Under the pieces are notes generated by a model. It was not told the DNA's origin, did no database searches, and worked only from the letters and a program-made list of their open reading frames with translations. The translations under genes were made by a program, and so were the position numbers. Positions 16,116-24,602 of a stretch of DNA of 33,108 bases are shown here, piece by piece. Within the stretch, counting starts at the first letter, position 1; every line of letters starts with the position of its first letter. The stretch is from Candidatus Hydrothermota bacterium (lineage in GTDB: Bacteria > Hydrothermota > Hydrothermia > B15-G9 > DRBW01): NCBI GenBank assembly GCA_021158525.1, contig JAGGUL010000113.1, positions 1-33,108 on the forward strand, given 5' to 3'.

Positions 16116-19100
16116 TCAGAACCTGAGAGTGAGCTCAAGGCCGGCCGAAAAGGCTCCTTCTTTATCCCTTTCAGCGTAAAGGGAAACCCTCCGAGACAGC
16201 CTGTACCTCGCCTGAAAGACATCCTTCTCCACGGCCAGGATGTCGTGGGTGTAGCGCAGGTAGAAGTTGCGGGAAAGATAAAATCCCACAGTGAAACGCG
16301 GGTCCTCGCCGGTGAGCCCGGTGGTAACCTCCAGCTCCTGGATCCTAAGCCTTCTCCTCAATTCCTTCGATATGATACCCTCGGCCAGATTAAGGGCTCT
16401 CCTCTTTATCAACTCCACATCGGAAAGGGAAAGGGGAACCTCGTTAAAGGGCTTTCCGAAGGAAAGATAGGAGATAATATCCTCTTCGGAAAGCGGGGGC
16501 ATCGAGGTGAGGTGGATCTCAGGCTCCTGCAGCGTCCCCTGAACTTTCAGGGTTATGAGGATGGATTCCGCGACCGTCGTCTCACCCTCTATGTTCAGGG
16601 TGGGATTTATCTCCTTCTGGTTGTAGAAGACAACTTCCCCGCCTGTCAGGTTAAAGCTCCTGTCGAGATAAAGGAAGGAACCGCCCAAAAGCTCAAGTTT
16701 CCCTGAAAGGAGGGTATTTATATCGTCCTCCTTTTTCAGTTCGAGGTCCGCGGAAAATTCCATCTCGGCCAGCTCATTGAAAAGAAATACGTTATGATCT
16801 GCCTTTATCCGCAATCTGTAGCGAACCGGGGAAGGAGAAGGCCCTCCCCCACCGCCTCTCCTTCCGAAGGGCGCAAAAAAGGCAAACTCATCGAGATAGA
16901 TGTCTCCTATTATCCAGAACCTCGGGAGAGGTCCTCTCAATATGACAGTTCCGGAAGCGACCCCGTTCATATCGGGGCCGAAGCTGACCGGTATTTTCCT
17001 CGTCCTGAAAGTCAGGTCAAGGGAATCGGCGGCAAGGCCCTTCATTTTCAGCCTCCCGAAACCGAGAAGCCTGCCTTTCTCGGAAAGGCCGGTGATGGTG
17101 TCGAAGTAAACAGTTTCACCGTCAAAATGCCCCCGTGCGTATATGTCGCTGAGATAGCTATTGATAGAGGTTATCGTCCCCTCCCTGGCCTTCAGAGAGA
17201 AATTCCCGGCAAAGACGGGATTCTTCACGTCCCCCTCCACCTTGATGTCCAGGGAGAGGGTCCCTCCGTCGACCACGAGGAAATTGCCCAGGTGCTTCAG
17301 GAAGGGTGTGGGATCTATGCCTTCCGTGTAGGCTCCGCTCCTTATGTCGCCGGAATCGAGGACTTCAAAATGCAGGGGGCTCAGCGAGAGCAGTGCAGGC
17401 ACCTCGGCGTAAGCCCAGGAAGGCCTGCCGGCCTCGTAAATTTTCAAAGTCGAAAGCACAAGGGCCCCGCTGCCATAACGGCCCTTGAGTTCTAAGCTGT
17501 CGAAGGCAAAATCCCCGAAAATTGGCCTCTCCATCCGCGCATCTATTATGACATAAGGATCGGAAAGGGCACCTTTCAAAGTCAGCCTGAAGTCGGCGTT
17601 CCCTTCCAGAGGAGTCCTGGCCTTCAGCAAACGCCTCAGATAGGAGAGATCAAAGTCCCGAGCTTCGACCTCCAGGGAGACCTCCTCCCTGTTCCTCCGG
17701 AAGAAGCCCCTGAAGCTCTTCAACATGCCCTCTTTTCCCAGATAGACATCGTTGCCGCTCAGGAAAACCGTGTCGGCTGTGATCTCAAATCGGACTGGGG
17801 CCCCGAGAGCGACCCTCAGAAGGGGACTCCTGAATTGCCCCTGACTGAGTTCGAGGACACGCGCCCCGCCTCTGTCCTCCCACTTGCCCCTCAGGTTGAA
17901 AAAGGCGTCCCTCCCCTTGGCTTTGGCTGCGAACCAGTTCTTCCTTCCGAAAAGAGCGAGGAAATTGAAGGAATCGAACTTCGCCTCCTGAAAGGCCAGG
18001 GGGCGGGCGGAAAGCCTTAGCTTTCCGCCCGCCCCTTTTTTCTCATAATAAACCGATACTGAACCGGCTTTCACTTCGTGAAACGCGAGTCCAGCGACTA
18101 CGCCGCTAACTTCTGCATCCACGGGTTTCCCTCTCTCAAGGGAGAGAAACCCGCCGAACTCAGATGTGCCCTCGCTCCCTTTTAGCCCGAAGACATCGAG
18201 AATCGAGAGATCCAGGAATTCGGCCCTGAAATCCAGATCCTGTCTCGTGGCAGAAAAAGTCCCCTTCAGAGTTAGAAGGACCTTCTGGTTTTCAACTCGA
18301 AGCTCATCGGCCCTGAAAAGTCCCCCATCATATCTCGCCCTGATGTAAATTCCGGGCAGGGACAGCTCCTTCCAGTTAAGATAGCCCTCGTCGACGATGA
18401 GATCAAAACTGCCGGGTTTCCCCTGAAGATCGACTTTGCCTCCCAACAGGTAATCCCCGCGGAACGCCATATCCCTGACATCGGCATGGATCTCCGCCCG
18501 GGGTTCCCTCAGCGATATCCTGCCCCTGCCTTCCACATAGCCCTTTCCCTTTGATACGAGAAAGTCGGAGAGGTAAAGGGTATCGCGCCCCCCATAGCTC
18601 CCGAGAAGGAGAAAACGGTCAAAGGTCTCGCCCCACAAATTGAGATCTTTGACGTTGACCCTGAAGGTCAAATCGGCCGTGTTCAGCGTGAGCTGGAGAT
18701 CCCCCGCCCTTATTTTCCTTCCGTAACGGATGTCGGTGGCCTCAAAGCCGAATTTCCTGCCTCTCCCCGAAAAAGACAGCCTGAACCCGAGGTCAGGACC
18801 CGACGCCAGGACATCTTTGAGAAGTACCCGGTCGGCCCGCCTCTCAAACCGTCCCTTAAGACTATCGAGGGAAAAACGGGAGGTTCTGAGCCCGACCAGC
18901 CTCCAGTCCACAAAGATGAGCGCCCCTCCCATTCGCAGGCTGGCATTCAGAGAATCGGCCGATAGAGCCTCCCCTCCTCTTTTGACCTTTAGATCCCTCA
19001 GGCTGATTTCTCTGATCCTGAGTCTGGGCAGAACAAGGGGTTCGCCTCCTCTCTCCTCACTGGAGGCAGATTTTGGAAGGGAATCGAGGTCAACGCTGAT

Positions 19101-19379
19101 CCCTTCCGCGAGAATTCTACACACTTCCCTCTTCCGGATAAGATCGGGGAGCGAAAAGGTAACGGTTATTCTGCTCGCTTTGAGGAAACCCCTCACATCG
19201 AGATCCTCGATCTTTATCTCTTTGAAAGGGTTAAAAAGATAACGCCCGACGGATAGCTCCCGGCCGAAAGCTCCTTTCAGGGCTCTCAGCGGAATGCTCC
19301 TCAACAACAGGTATCCACCGGCAATCAGCAAAGCTAAGAGGGCGAGCGCAACTATAGCAAACTTCTTCCTCTTTGTCAT
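16116..19379 (-). CDS. tamB: TamB-like translocation and assembly module protein
   Basis: The 1087-residue product has one N-terminal membrane anchor (about residues 7-27, FAIVALALLALLIAGGYLLL). It is followed by a very long run of beta-strand repeats of the AsmA/TamB kind and a C-terminal TamB (formerly DUF490) domain, with NLTGGEVVFYNQKEINPTLNIEG, a LSFGKP segment and RFTVGFYLSRNFYLRY near the end. TamB-family proteins span the periplasm and help move phospholipids or assemble outer-membrane proteins. Its usual partner TamA/BamA is not in the window. The ATG lacks a Shine-Dalgarno, and TATAAT ends 9 nt before it, so it may be leaderless from its own promoter, besides read-through from rpmB. 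priA follows with a 1-nt gap. Confidence 0.92.
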   Translation of the reverse strand: MTKRKKFAIVALALLALLIAGGYLLLRSIPLRALKGAFGRELSVGRYLFNPFKEIKIEDLDVRGFLKASRITVTFSLPDLIRKREVCRILAEGISVDLDSLPKSASSEERGGEPLVLPRLRIREISLRDLKVKRGGEALSADSLNASLRMGGALIFVDWRLVGLRTSRFSLDSLKGRFERRADRVLLKDVLASGPDLGFRLSFSGRGRKFGFEATDIRYGRKIRAGDLQLTLNTADLTFRVNVKDLNLWGETFDRFLLLGSYGGRDTLYLSDFLVSKGKGYVEGRGRISLREPRAEIHADVRDMAFRGDYLLGGKVDLQGKPGSFDLIVDEGYLNWKELSLPGIYIRARYDGGLFRADELRVENQKVLLTLKGTFSATRQDLDFRAEFLDLSILDVFGLKGSEGTSEFGGFLSLERGKPVDAEVSGVVAGLAFHEVKAGSVSVYYEKKGAGGKLRLSARPLAFQEAKFDSFNFLALFGRKNWFAAKAKGRDAFFNLRGKWEDRGGARVLELSQGQFRSPLLRVALGAPVRFEITADTVFLSGNDVYLGKEGMLKSFRGFFRRNREEVSLEVEARDFDLSYLRRLLKARTPLEGNADFRLTLKGALSDPYVIIDARMERPIFGDFAFDSLELKGRYGSGALVLSTLKIYEAGRPSWAYAEVPALLSLSPLHFEVLDSGDIRSGAYTEGIDPTPFLKHLGNFLVVDGGTLSLDIKVEGDVKNPVFAGNFSLKAREGTITSINSYLSDIYARGHFDGETVYFDTITGLSEKGRLLGFGRLKMKGLAADSLDLTFRTRKIPVSFGPDMNGVASGTVILRGPLPRFWIIGDIYLDEFAFFAPFGRRGGGGGPSPSPVRYRLRIKADHNVFLFNELAEMEFSADLELKKEDDINTLLSGKLELLGGSFLYLDRSFNLTGGEVVFYNQKEINPTLNIEGETTVAESILITLKVQGTLQEPEIHLTSMPPLSEEDIISYLSFGKPFNEVPLSLSDVELIKRRALNLAEGIISKELRRRLRIQELEVTTGLTGEDPRFTVGFYLSRNFYLRYTHDILAVEKDVFQARYRLSRRVSLYAERDKEGAFSAGLELTLRF

Positions 19380-19388
19380 ATAGCATTG

Positions 19389-19417
19389 ATTATAAGCCGA
19401 ATTGCCCTACTCATAAA
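19389..19417 (-). promoter_or_regulatory. Possible leaderless promoter of tamB
   Basis: Minus strand: a perfect TATAAT (19394-19389), 9 nt before the ATG. The -35 is poor (TTTATG, 3 of 6, at 19417-19412 with 17-nt spacing), so this call depends mainly on the -10 box. Confidence 0.4.
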
Positions 19418-19500
19418 GAAAAACCATCTATCAGGACGTGGAACAAACTTCCCCGGGGATAAAAAGCCGTTGAGGGGGAAAGGCGGACAGGCAGGAAACC

Positions 19501-19683
19501 TTACATTTTCTCCAACTTTCTAAGGCATTTGGTGCAGACCTTCAGCCTTCTTTTCCTGCCATTAATGGTGACAGTGACCTTGTGGAGATTGGGTTTCCAA
19601 TTTCTCCGGGTCCTGTTGTTAGCATGGCTGACCCTGTTTCCAAACATGACTCCCTTACCGCAAATGTCGCACCTTGCTGCCAT
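19501..19683 (-). CDS. rpmB: 50S ribosomal protein L28
   Basis: The 60-residue product matches L28 throughout: a CDICGKG opening, NRVSHANNRTRRNWKPNL in the middle and LKVCTKCLRKL at the end. Four cysteines (5, 8, 50 and 53) form the zinc-ribbon version of the protein. L28 binds the large ribosomal subunit near the E site. GGAGGAGAGAT precedes the ATG and a perfect consensus promoter lies about 27 nt upstream, fitting high expression. No terminator is visible in the 121 nt before tamB, so read-through into tamB-priA is likely. Confidence 0.97.
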   Translation of the reverse strand: MAARCDICGKGVMFGNRVSHANNRTRRNWKPNLHKVTVTINGRKRRLKVCTKCLRKLEKM

Positions 19684-19709
19684 ATCTCTCCTCCGAATTG
19701 GTGGAGCGA

Positions 19710-19738
19710 ATTATATTGTTTCCAGCCCTCTCTGTCAA
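19710..19738 (-). promoter_or_regulatory. Perfect consensus sigma-70 promoter of rpmB
   Basis: Minus strand: TTGACA (19738-19733), a 17-nt spacer, TATAAT (19715-19710). All twelve positions match consensus. The predicted transcription start is near 19703, leaving a leader of about 20 nt with GGAGGAG. Confidence 0.9.
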
Positions 19739-19838
19739 GGTGTAAGGGATACACGGCTGTTTCCGATCATCCCCAAACCGCAAACAGCGAGGGGCCCCCG
19801 ATTTTTCAAAGGGGGATTCCCGAAAGAGAGGAGGGATC

Positions 19839-19861
19839 GAGACACAATTTTCCTGTGTCTC
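19839..19861. promoter_or_regulatory. Inverted repeat between divergent promoters
   Basis: GAGACACA (19839-19846), a 7-nt gap and TGTGTCTC (19854-19861) form a perfect 8-bp inverted repeat. It ends 21 nt before the -35 of the plus-strand lipoprotein promoter. There is no T-run, so it is not a terminator. A regulator-binding site is possible. A weaker GTGTA-N5-TACAC lies at 19740-19754, just behind the rpmB -35. Confidence 0.35.
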
Positions 19862-19882
19862 AAGAACTTATGAAGATGCTCC

Positions 19883-19912
19883 TTGCCCTTTCACGGCTTT
19901 TGGATAGATAAT
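19883..19912 (+). promoter_or_regulatory. Promoter of the lipoprotein/barrel operon
   Basis: TTGCCC (19883-19888; 4 of 6), an 18-nt spacer and GATAAT (19907-19912; 5 of 6). The -10 overlaps an earlier in-frame ATG at 19911, which supports translation from 19941. Confidence 0.5.
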
Positions 19913-19940
19913 GACAAAAAACCCGGAAAGGGGGACAGAG

Positions 19941-21896
19941 ATGACATTCAAGGGACTCCTTAAGATATCACTCCTTCCTGTTCTTGTGGGCGCAATTGTA
20001 TCGGCTTCTTGCCTCAAGAAACCAAACTCGCCCAACTGGGACGTCGATCTGAACATGCCCCTTCTGGACACAACCTACTACGTCCAGGATTTCCTCGAAG
20101 ATGGGCCTTTTTCGGTGAATCCAGGGGATTCAGTTCTCATACTCGACCTAAGTTTCGATCTGGATACAATGCGGATCGAAGAGAACCTGGACCTGGAGGA
20201 TTGGGACACTACAATTGCTCACACAATAGGTACCTTCAAATTGACCGACCGCAAGACCTTCGGCACGGGGCTGGCTCTGCCTGATCTCGGGGTCCCGGCC
20301 TGGATGGCCGAAAGTCTTGCCGTGAACGACAGCATTTACACACCCGTGCCTCCCATTTACGACCAGAGCAAAGAACTCTCCGACTCCGTTGAAAACCTGA
20401 GGAAAGCATACGTCATCAGGGGTGTTATGGACCTCAGGCTTGAGAACGAGTTTCCCTTCGAGCTGAATCCCTTCATAATAACGGTCTACAACGTGCTTGA
20501 TGATACCGTTGAACTGAAATCGGTGGAGACCGTTCTCCCTCCAGATACGACTGTCGTGATCGACTTCGACACATCGGACATACACCTGGGCAATACTTTT
20601 ATTTTCCTGCTTCAGTACGGAACCCCGGGGTCATCTCAGCCAGTCTGGATCAAGGAGGGCGACTCCGTCAGGATAAATATCGGGATAGACACGGTGGAGG
20701 TAGAGAGCGCGGTAGCTTACATAGACGAACTCCAGATATCCGATTCTACGGAGCTATTCCCCGAAATAGAGCTGGCAGAGATCGACACCGCAATCTTTGC
20801 ATCGGGAACCATAGACTTCGACGTCGTAAATTCCTCGGAGGTAAGGGGCCTACTCAACATCGTCATTCCTGAGCTCGAGCTCGATACCGCTCTCCCTATT
20901 GAAGGGGCTCAGGGGTCCCCGTGGAACGGAGATTTCTCTATCCCCCTTTCCGGGAGAGCCCTCTGTCCCGGGCAGGGCAACAGGCTCTCGGTTATCTACA
21001 ACGTAGACCTCACGCCCGACTGGTACACTCTTTCTGCCGAGGACAGATTCTCAATCGAAGCCGGCCTCAAGGGCATCCAGATAGCTCACCTCAGAGGAAC
21101 CATAGACTCCCTCATCATCGATATACCGGAGATAGACACTTCGGTAGATATCCCCGAGGGCTTCCAGAACATCTCATTCCAGGAAGTTTTCCTGTCGCCT
21201 TTCGTGGCAAATAGCATGGGATTTGAAGCCAATGCCCTCTTTCACGTGACGGTGATTAAGGGGAACGAGATTCGGTCCGATACCTTCCACCTCCATATAC
21301 CAGCTGCTCCCGGGAACGAACCGGCCCTCTGGGATACCCTCCTTGAGATAAGCGACCTCCTTGAGATAAGCCCGGAACGTATTCTCGCCGGCGGAAGTGT
21401 CCTCATAAGCGGACAGGGTACTGTCGACAGGGATGACTTCGTTTGGACAAAGGTCGAATTGAACGCTCCCCTCACGGTTTCCATCAGCCCCGACACAATA
21501 ACCACCGATGTATCAGTCGACAGTTCCGTCATAGACTCATCTCTCGGGGAGACAGTCAAATCGGGGGCGCTTTTCCTCATGCTCAGAAACAGGCTGCCCC
21601 TCGGCCTAAAACTGAAACTGCACGTGGAGGAAGAAGAGAGAGGAGACTCTCTCCTCAGGGTCATTGAGATACCGGCCGCCCCGGTATCGGAAGCGGGATG
21701 GTCGGAGAGGGACACGGCGTTTAACACAGAGCTAAGCCTGTCGGAAAAGGAGATAGAGATCTTCACGAGGAAACCGCGAAAATCCTGGGCCGAGATAATC
21801 TTTCCCGGAACCAACGGCATACCGGTGACATTACGTGCTTCTGACTACATAGACATCAGGGGATTTGCCCGATTCAGGGTGAGGATAGAGGAGTAA
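19941..21896 (+). CDS. Probable lipoprotein of unknown function, beta-rich
   Basis: The 651-residue product starts MTFKGLLKISLLPVLVGAIVSASCLKK, a signal peptide with a plausible though not ideal lipobox (SASC), so anchoring to a membrane by a lipidated Cys is likely. The rest has no cysteine-rich or catalytic motif that I recognise. It is acidic, rich in D-T/S-I-D phrases (TIDSLIIDIPEIDTSVDIPE, LDLSFDLDTMRIEENLDL) and strongly beta-patterned, perhaps with several similar sandwich domains. AAAGGGGG sits 7 nt before the chosen ATG, and an earlier ATG at 19911 overlaps the -10 box. The PorV/FadL-like barrel gene follows after 12 nt, so the two probably act together at the outer membrane. Function unknown. 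Confidence 0.82.
   Translation: MTFKGLLKISLLPVLVGAIVSASCLKKPNSPNWDVDLNMPLLDTTYYVQDFLEDGPFSVNPGDSVLILDLSFDLDTMRIEENLDLEDWDTTIAHTIGTFKLTDRKTFGTGLALPDLGVPAWMAESLAVNDSIYTPVPPIYDQSKELSDSVENLRKAYVIRGVMDLRLENEFPFELNPFIITVYNVLDDTVELKSVETVLPPDTTVVIDFDTSDIHLGNTFIFLLQYGTPGSSQPVWIKEGDSVRINIGIDTVEVESAVAYIDELQISDSTELFPEIELAEIDTAIFASGTIDFDVVNSSEVRGLLNIVIPELELDTALPIEGAQGSPWNGDFSIPLSGRALCPGQGNRLSVIYNVDLTPDWYTLSAEDRFSIEAGLKGIQIAHLRGTIDSLIIDIPEIDTSVDIPEGFQNISFQEVFLSPFVANSMGFEANALFHVTVIKGNEIRSDTFHLHIPAAPGNEPALWDTLLEISDLLEISPERILAGGSVLISGQGTVDRDDFVWTKVELNAPLTVSISPDTITTDVSVDSSVIDSSLGETVKSGALFLMLRNRLPLGLKLKLHVEEEERGDSLLRVIEIPAAPVSEAGWSERDTAFNTELSLSEKEIEIFTRKPRKSWAEIIFPGTNGIPVTLRASDYIDIRGFARFRVRIEE
21338..21371 (+). 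repeat. 18-bp tandem duplication inside the lipoprotein gene
   Basis: CCTCCTTGAGATAAGC occurs at 21338-21353 and again at 21356-21371, period 18, giving the repeated peptide LLEIS-D-LLEIS. It keeps the reading frame and looks like a recent slippage event. Confidence 0.85.
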
Positions 21897-21908
21897 GGAG
21901 AAAGGGCC

Positions 21909-23126
21909 ATGAACCTCTTTCTGATCGTATCGCTGTTTAGCTTCAACCCGGCGGGAATGGGCCTGGCAGATGCGCTACAGCCCTCTGGCCTCAATGGCCT
22001 GTGCATCAATCCGGCCGGGCTCACGGAAACCGCGGAATTCTCCGTCAGATTCCCCTCGCTCATCACCCCTATGGGAACATATCCCGCCTACAATTCCGCC
22101 TTTTCCATCTCCGAGATAGACCGATACATTTATTCCGGCGATTACCTCGCAGAGGAAGACAAAAACAGGATTCTCTCCAGGATAGGATCGGGCTGGGAGA
22201 TCGACGCGGAAGCCATGACTCATGCCGAAATAGCATACAGAAACTTCGGTTTTGGGATCTACGGTCTTGTTGGCGAGAGAGCCTATCTTCCCAGAGACCT
22301 TCTCGAGCTCGCCCTTAACGGCAACGAGCTCGGCAGGAGATATTCGGTGGAAGATCTGGAAAGCGAGATCTGTGCTCTGTTGAAGATGACCCTGGCCTAC
22401 GGAAGGGATTTCAGATGGAGGAACATCCCCCTGTCCGTCGGCCTGGGGCTCCATTATTACAGGGGTCTCGTCGAGGCCAGAGTTCTCCGCTCCGAAGGCT
22501 TCCTCGAAACGGATACGACGGAAATGCAGGTGAGCGCGACAGCTGACCTCCTGACCTCCAATGGAGGAAACGGTTTCGGCATCGACCTGGGCCTCATCCT
22601 CCCCGAAATGCCCTACAACCTGATCATCTCTCTCTCGATAACCGACATCTCTCCCGGCATCAGCTGGAACAGGAACACCAGGATCTACCACCTGGAGTTA
22701 TACGGAGACTCCATCAACCTCGCGAGGCTACTTGGACAGGAGGACGTCCTCGATACCGATACATCCTGGGAGGAGGAAAGGAAATCGTACAGAACCCATC
22801 TCCCCACGACGCTCCGGCTGACTCTCTCGAGAAAACTGAACGGAGAGCTGTCGTCCACTTTTCTTTACAGACAGGGCTTCCGGGAGACGATCTGGTCGAC
22901 GACAAAGCCCTACTTCGCCGTCGGTCTCGAATACCGGCCCGTGGAAGAAGTTCCCCTGAAATGGGGCATTGGTCTGGGCGGAAGAGAGGGCATCGTACTC
23001 GCTACGGGCTACGGGCTGAGGCTGGGGCCTTTCTCCATGGACTTTGCCTATCAGGCTTACCGAGGACTTTTCAAGAGCTCGAGAGGGGGGATGTTCGCCC
23101 TGGACTTCGGGTTGAACCTCCCTTAA
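21909..23126 (+). CDS. PorV/FadL-like outer-membrane beta-barrel protein
   Basis: The 405-residue product has a short signal region (MNLFLIVSLFSF) followed by NPAGMGLADALQPSGLNGLCINPAGL. This is the characteristic opening of the PorV/UPF0164/FadL-like barrel group, with A-G-M-G and N-P-A-G-L phrases forming the hatch. The remainder alternates polar and hydrophobic residues with many aromatic girdle residues (FGFGIYGLVG, SVGLGLHYYRG, PLKWGIGLGG, FSMDFAYQAYRG), fitting a 12-16-strand barrel. GGAGAAAGGGCC precedes the ATG. It follows the probable lipoprotein in one operon. PorV itself shuttles T9SS cargo to the attachment complex, and other members import hydrophobic compounds or have no known job. 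The sequence alone does not decide between these. Its stop overlaps the gltX stop (TTAA at 23123-23126). Confidence 0.75.
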   Translation: MNLFLIVSLFSFNPAGMGLADALQPSGLNGLCINPAGLTETAEFSVRFPSLITPMGTYPAYNSAFSISEIDRYIYSGDYLAEEDKNRILSRIGSGWEIDAEAMTHAEIAYRNFGFGIYGLVGERAYLPRDLLELALNGNELGRRYSVEDLESEICALLKMTLAYGRDFRWRNIPLSVGLGLHYYRGLVEARVLRSEGFLETDTTEMQVSATADLLTSNGGNGFGIDLGLILPEMPYNLIISLSITDISPGISWNRNTRIYHLELYGDSINLARLLGQEDVLDTDTSWEEERKSYRTHLPTTLRLTLSRKLNGELSSTFLYRQGFRETIWSTTKPYFAVGLEYRPVEEVPLKWGIGLGGREGIVLATGYGLRLGPFSMDFAYQAYRGLFKSSRGGMFALDFGLNLP

Positions 23127-24511
23127 GAAGCCCTTTTCAGGTACGAATCGAGCCTCTTAAGGCACTCATTTCGGCCGAGAGCTTCCATAAGCTCAAAGAG
23201 ACCCGGTCCCTGCGTTCTCCCTGTGAGAACGAGCCTCGTGGGATGTATGAGAAGGGCCGCCTTTATGCCGAGCTCCTCGGCCAAAGCCCTCAGCACCTCC
23301 TCGATCTTTTCCCTTCGGAACTCATTCTCCGAGACATCGGAGAGCTTTTCCCTGAGAAGCCTCAACCTCTGGGGGACATCGGGGTCCCCGAGGTATTTCC
23401 TGACTCCCTTTTCCTCGTATTCGAACCGATTGGTGAAGAAATAAAAGCCCAGCTCGACGAAATCGGGGAGAACCCTGACTCTCTCTTTCAGGAGGGGTAT
23501 AACCCTGAGGAGCTTCTCCCTGTCGGCCTCACCTCTCACGAGGCCTTTCTCCTCAAAAAGAGAAAGGACGAGCTCGAGGAGCTCCTCATCGGCCTTCATC
23601 CTTATGTAGACGGAGTTCATCCACAGGAGCTTGTTCATGTCGAAGACGGCTGACCTTTTGCCGACGCGCCTGATGTCGAAAAGGCGAATCATCTCGTCTT
23701 TCGGGACGATCTCCCGGTCCTCTCCGGGCGACCAGCCGAGCAGGGCAAGAAAATTAAAAAGCGCTTCGGGCAAAATTCCCATGTCCCTGTATTCGAGCAC
23801 CGCAGTAGCCCCGTGCCTTTTGGAGAGCTTTTTCTTATCGGGGCCGAGAATCATGGGGAGATGCGCGAAAAGAGGGGGTTCCCACCCGAATGCCCTGTAA
23901 AGAAGTATCTGCTTTGGAGTGTTGGGAATATGATCCTCCCCTCTTATGATATGGGATATACCCATGAAGTGGTCGTCGATCACACAGGCCAGCTGATAGG
24001 TCGGGGTCCCGTCGGATCTGAGAATGGTGAAATCGCCTATCTCGCTGTTCCTGAAAGTAATAAGGCCCCTGATCAGGTCCTCGTAAGATGTCTCGTCTTC
24101 GACGGGGACTCTGAACCGAATCGCCAGCGGGACCTTTCCGATCTCCTCAGGGCTGGCCTCAACCCACTCCCTTCTGGTCCTCTCCCCCGTCACCTCTTCC
24201 TCGAGGGTCTTCGCGTAATAGGCAAGTCCCCTCGCGACAAGATCCTCCGCGTGCTCCCTATAGACATCGAGGTGATGGGACTGGAAAATCGGCTCCTCGT
24301 CCCAGTTGAGGCCGAGCCAGCGAAGTCCCTCCACTATGTAATCCACCATCTCGGGGGTTGACCTCTCTCTGTCCGTGTCCTCAATGCGCAGGAGAAATTT
24401 CCCGCCCTCATGTCTGGCAAAAAGCCAGTTATAAAGGGCAGTTCTGGCGCCCCCCACGTGCAGATAACCCGTAGGAGATGGGGCAAACCTGACTCTGACT
24501 TCTTCCTTCAT
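23123..24511 (-). CDS. gltX: Glutamyl-tRNA synthetase
   Basis: The 462-residue class I synthetase has the HIGH-type motif in APSPTGYLHVGGART (HVGG at 18-21), the IEDTDRERS region at 43-51 and the KMSKS-type KKLSKRHG at 227-234, followed by the helical anticodon-binding domain. It charges tRNA-Glu, but whether it also charges tRNA-Gln cannot be told here. The zinc-binding cysteines seen in some GluRS are absent. The start at 24511 is preferred: AAAGGAGGTCC sits directly before it and family proteins begin here. A longer frame to 24598 would run through the terminator hairpin. Only 33 nt separate that terminator's U-tract from the start codon, so no separate promoter fits, and gltX expression may depend on read-through from porCDAB. 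Confidence 0.97.
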   Translation of the reverse strand: MKEEVRVRFAPSPTGYLHVGGARTALYNWLFARHEGGKFLLRIEDTDRERSTPEMVDYIVEGLRWLGLNWDEEPIFQSHHLDVYREHAEDLVARGLAYYAKTLEEEVTGERTRREWVEASPEEIGKVPLAIRFRVPVEDETSYEDLIRGLITFRNSEIGDFTILRSDGTPTYQLACVIDDHFMGISHIIRGEDHIPNTPKQILLYRAFGWEPPLFAHLPMILGPDKKKLSKRHGATAVLEYRDMGILPEALFNFLALLGWSPGEDREIVPKDEMIRLFDIRRVGKRSAVFDMNKLLWMNSVYIRMKADEELLELVLSLFEEKGLVRGEADREKLLRVIPLLKERVRVLPDFVELGFYFFTNRFEYEEKGVRKYLGDPDVPQRLRLLREKLSDVSENEFRREKIEEVLRALAEELGIKAALLIHPTRLVLTGRTQGPGLFELMEALGRNECLKRLDSYLKRAS

Positions 24512-24544
24512 GGACCTCCTTTGATCTTTCGCGGCCTGATTTCG

Positions 24545-24587
24545 AAAAAGGCGGGGAGTCCCGGCCTTTCGGCCGGGACTCCCCGCC
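24545..24587 (-). terminator. Strong Rho-independent terminator after porB, ahead of gltX
   Basis: A perfect 17-bp stem, GGCGGGGAGTCCCGGCC (24550-24566) with its reverse complement at 24571-24587, encloses a 4-nt loop. On the minus strand it is followed by TTTTT (24549-24545). There is no matching T-run on the plus side. It begins 15 nt after the porB stop. Confidence 0.94.
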
Positions 24588-24602
24588 CAGATTCTCATAT
24601 TT

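Noticed and set aside
19839-19861. GAGACACA/TGTGTCTC hairpin considered as a terminator
   Set aside because: No T-run follows on either strand and no gene ends nearby. It is kept only as a possible regulatory site.
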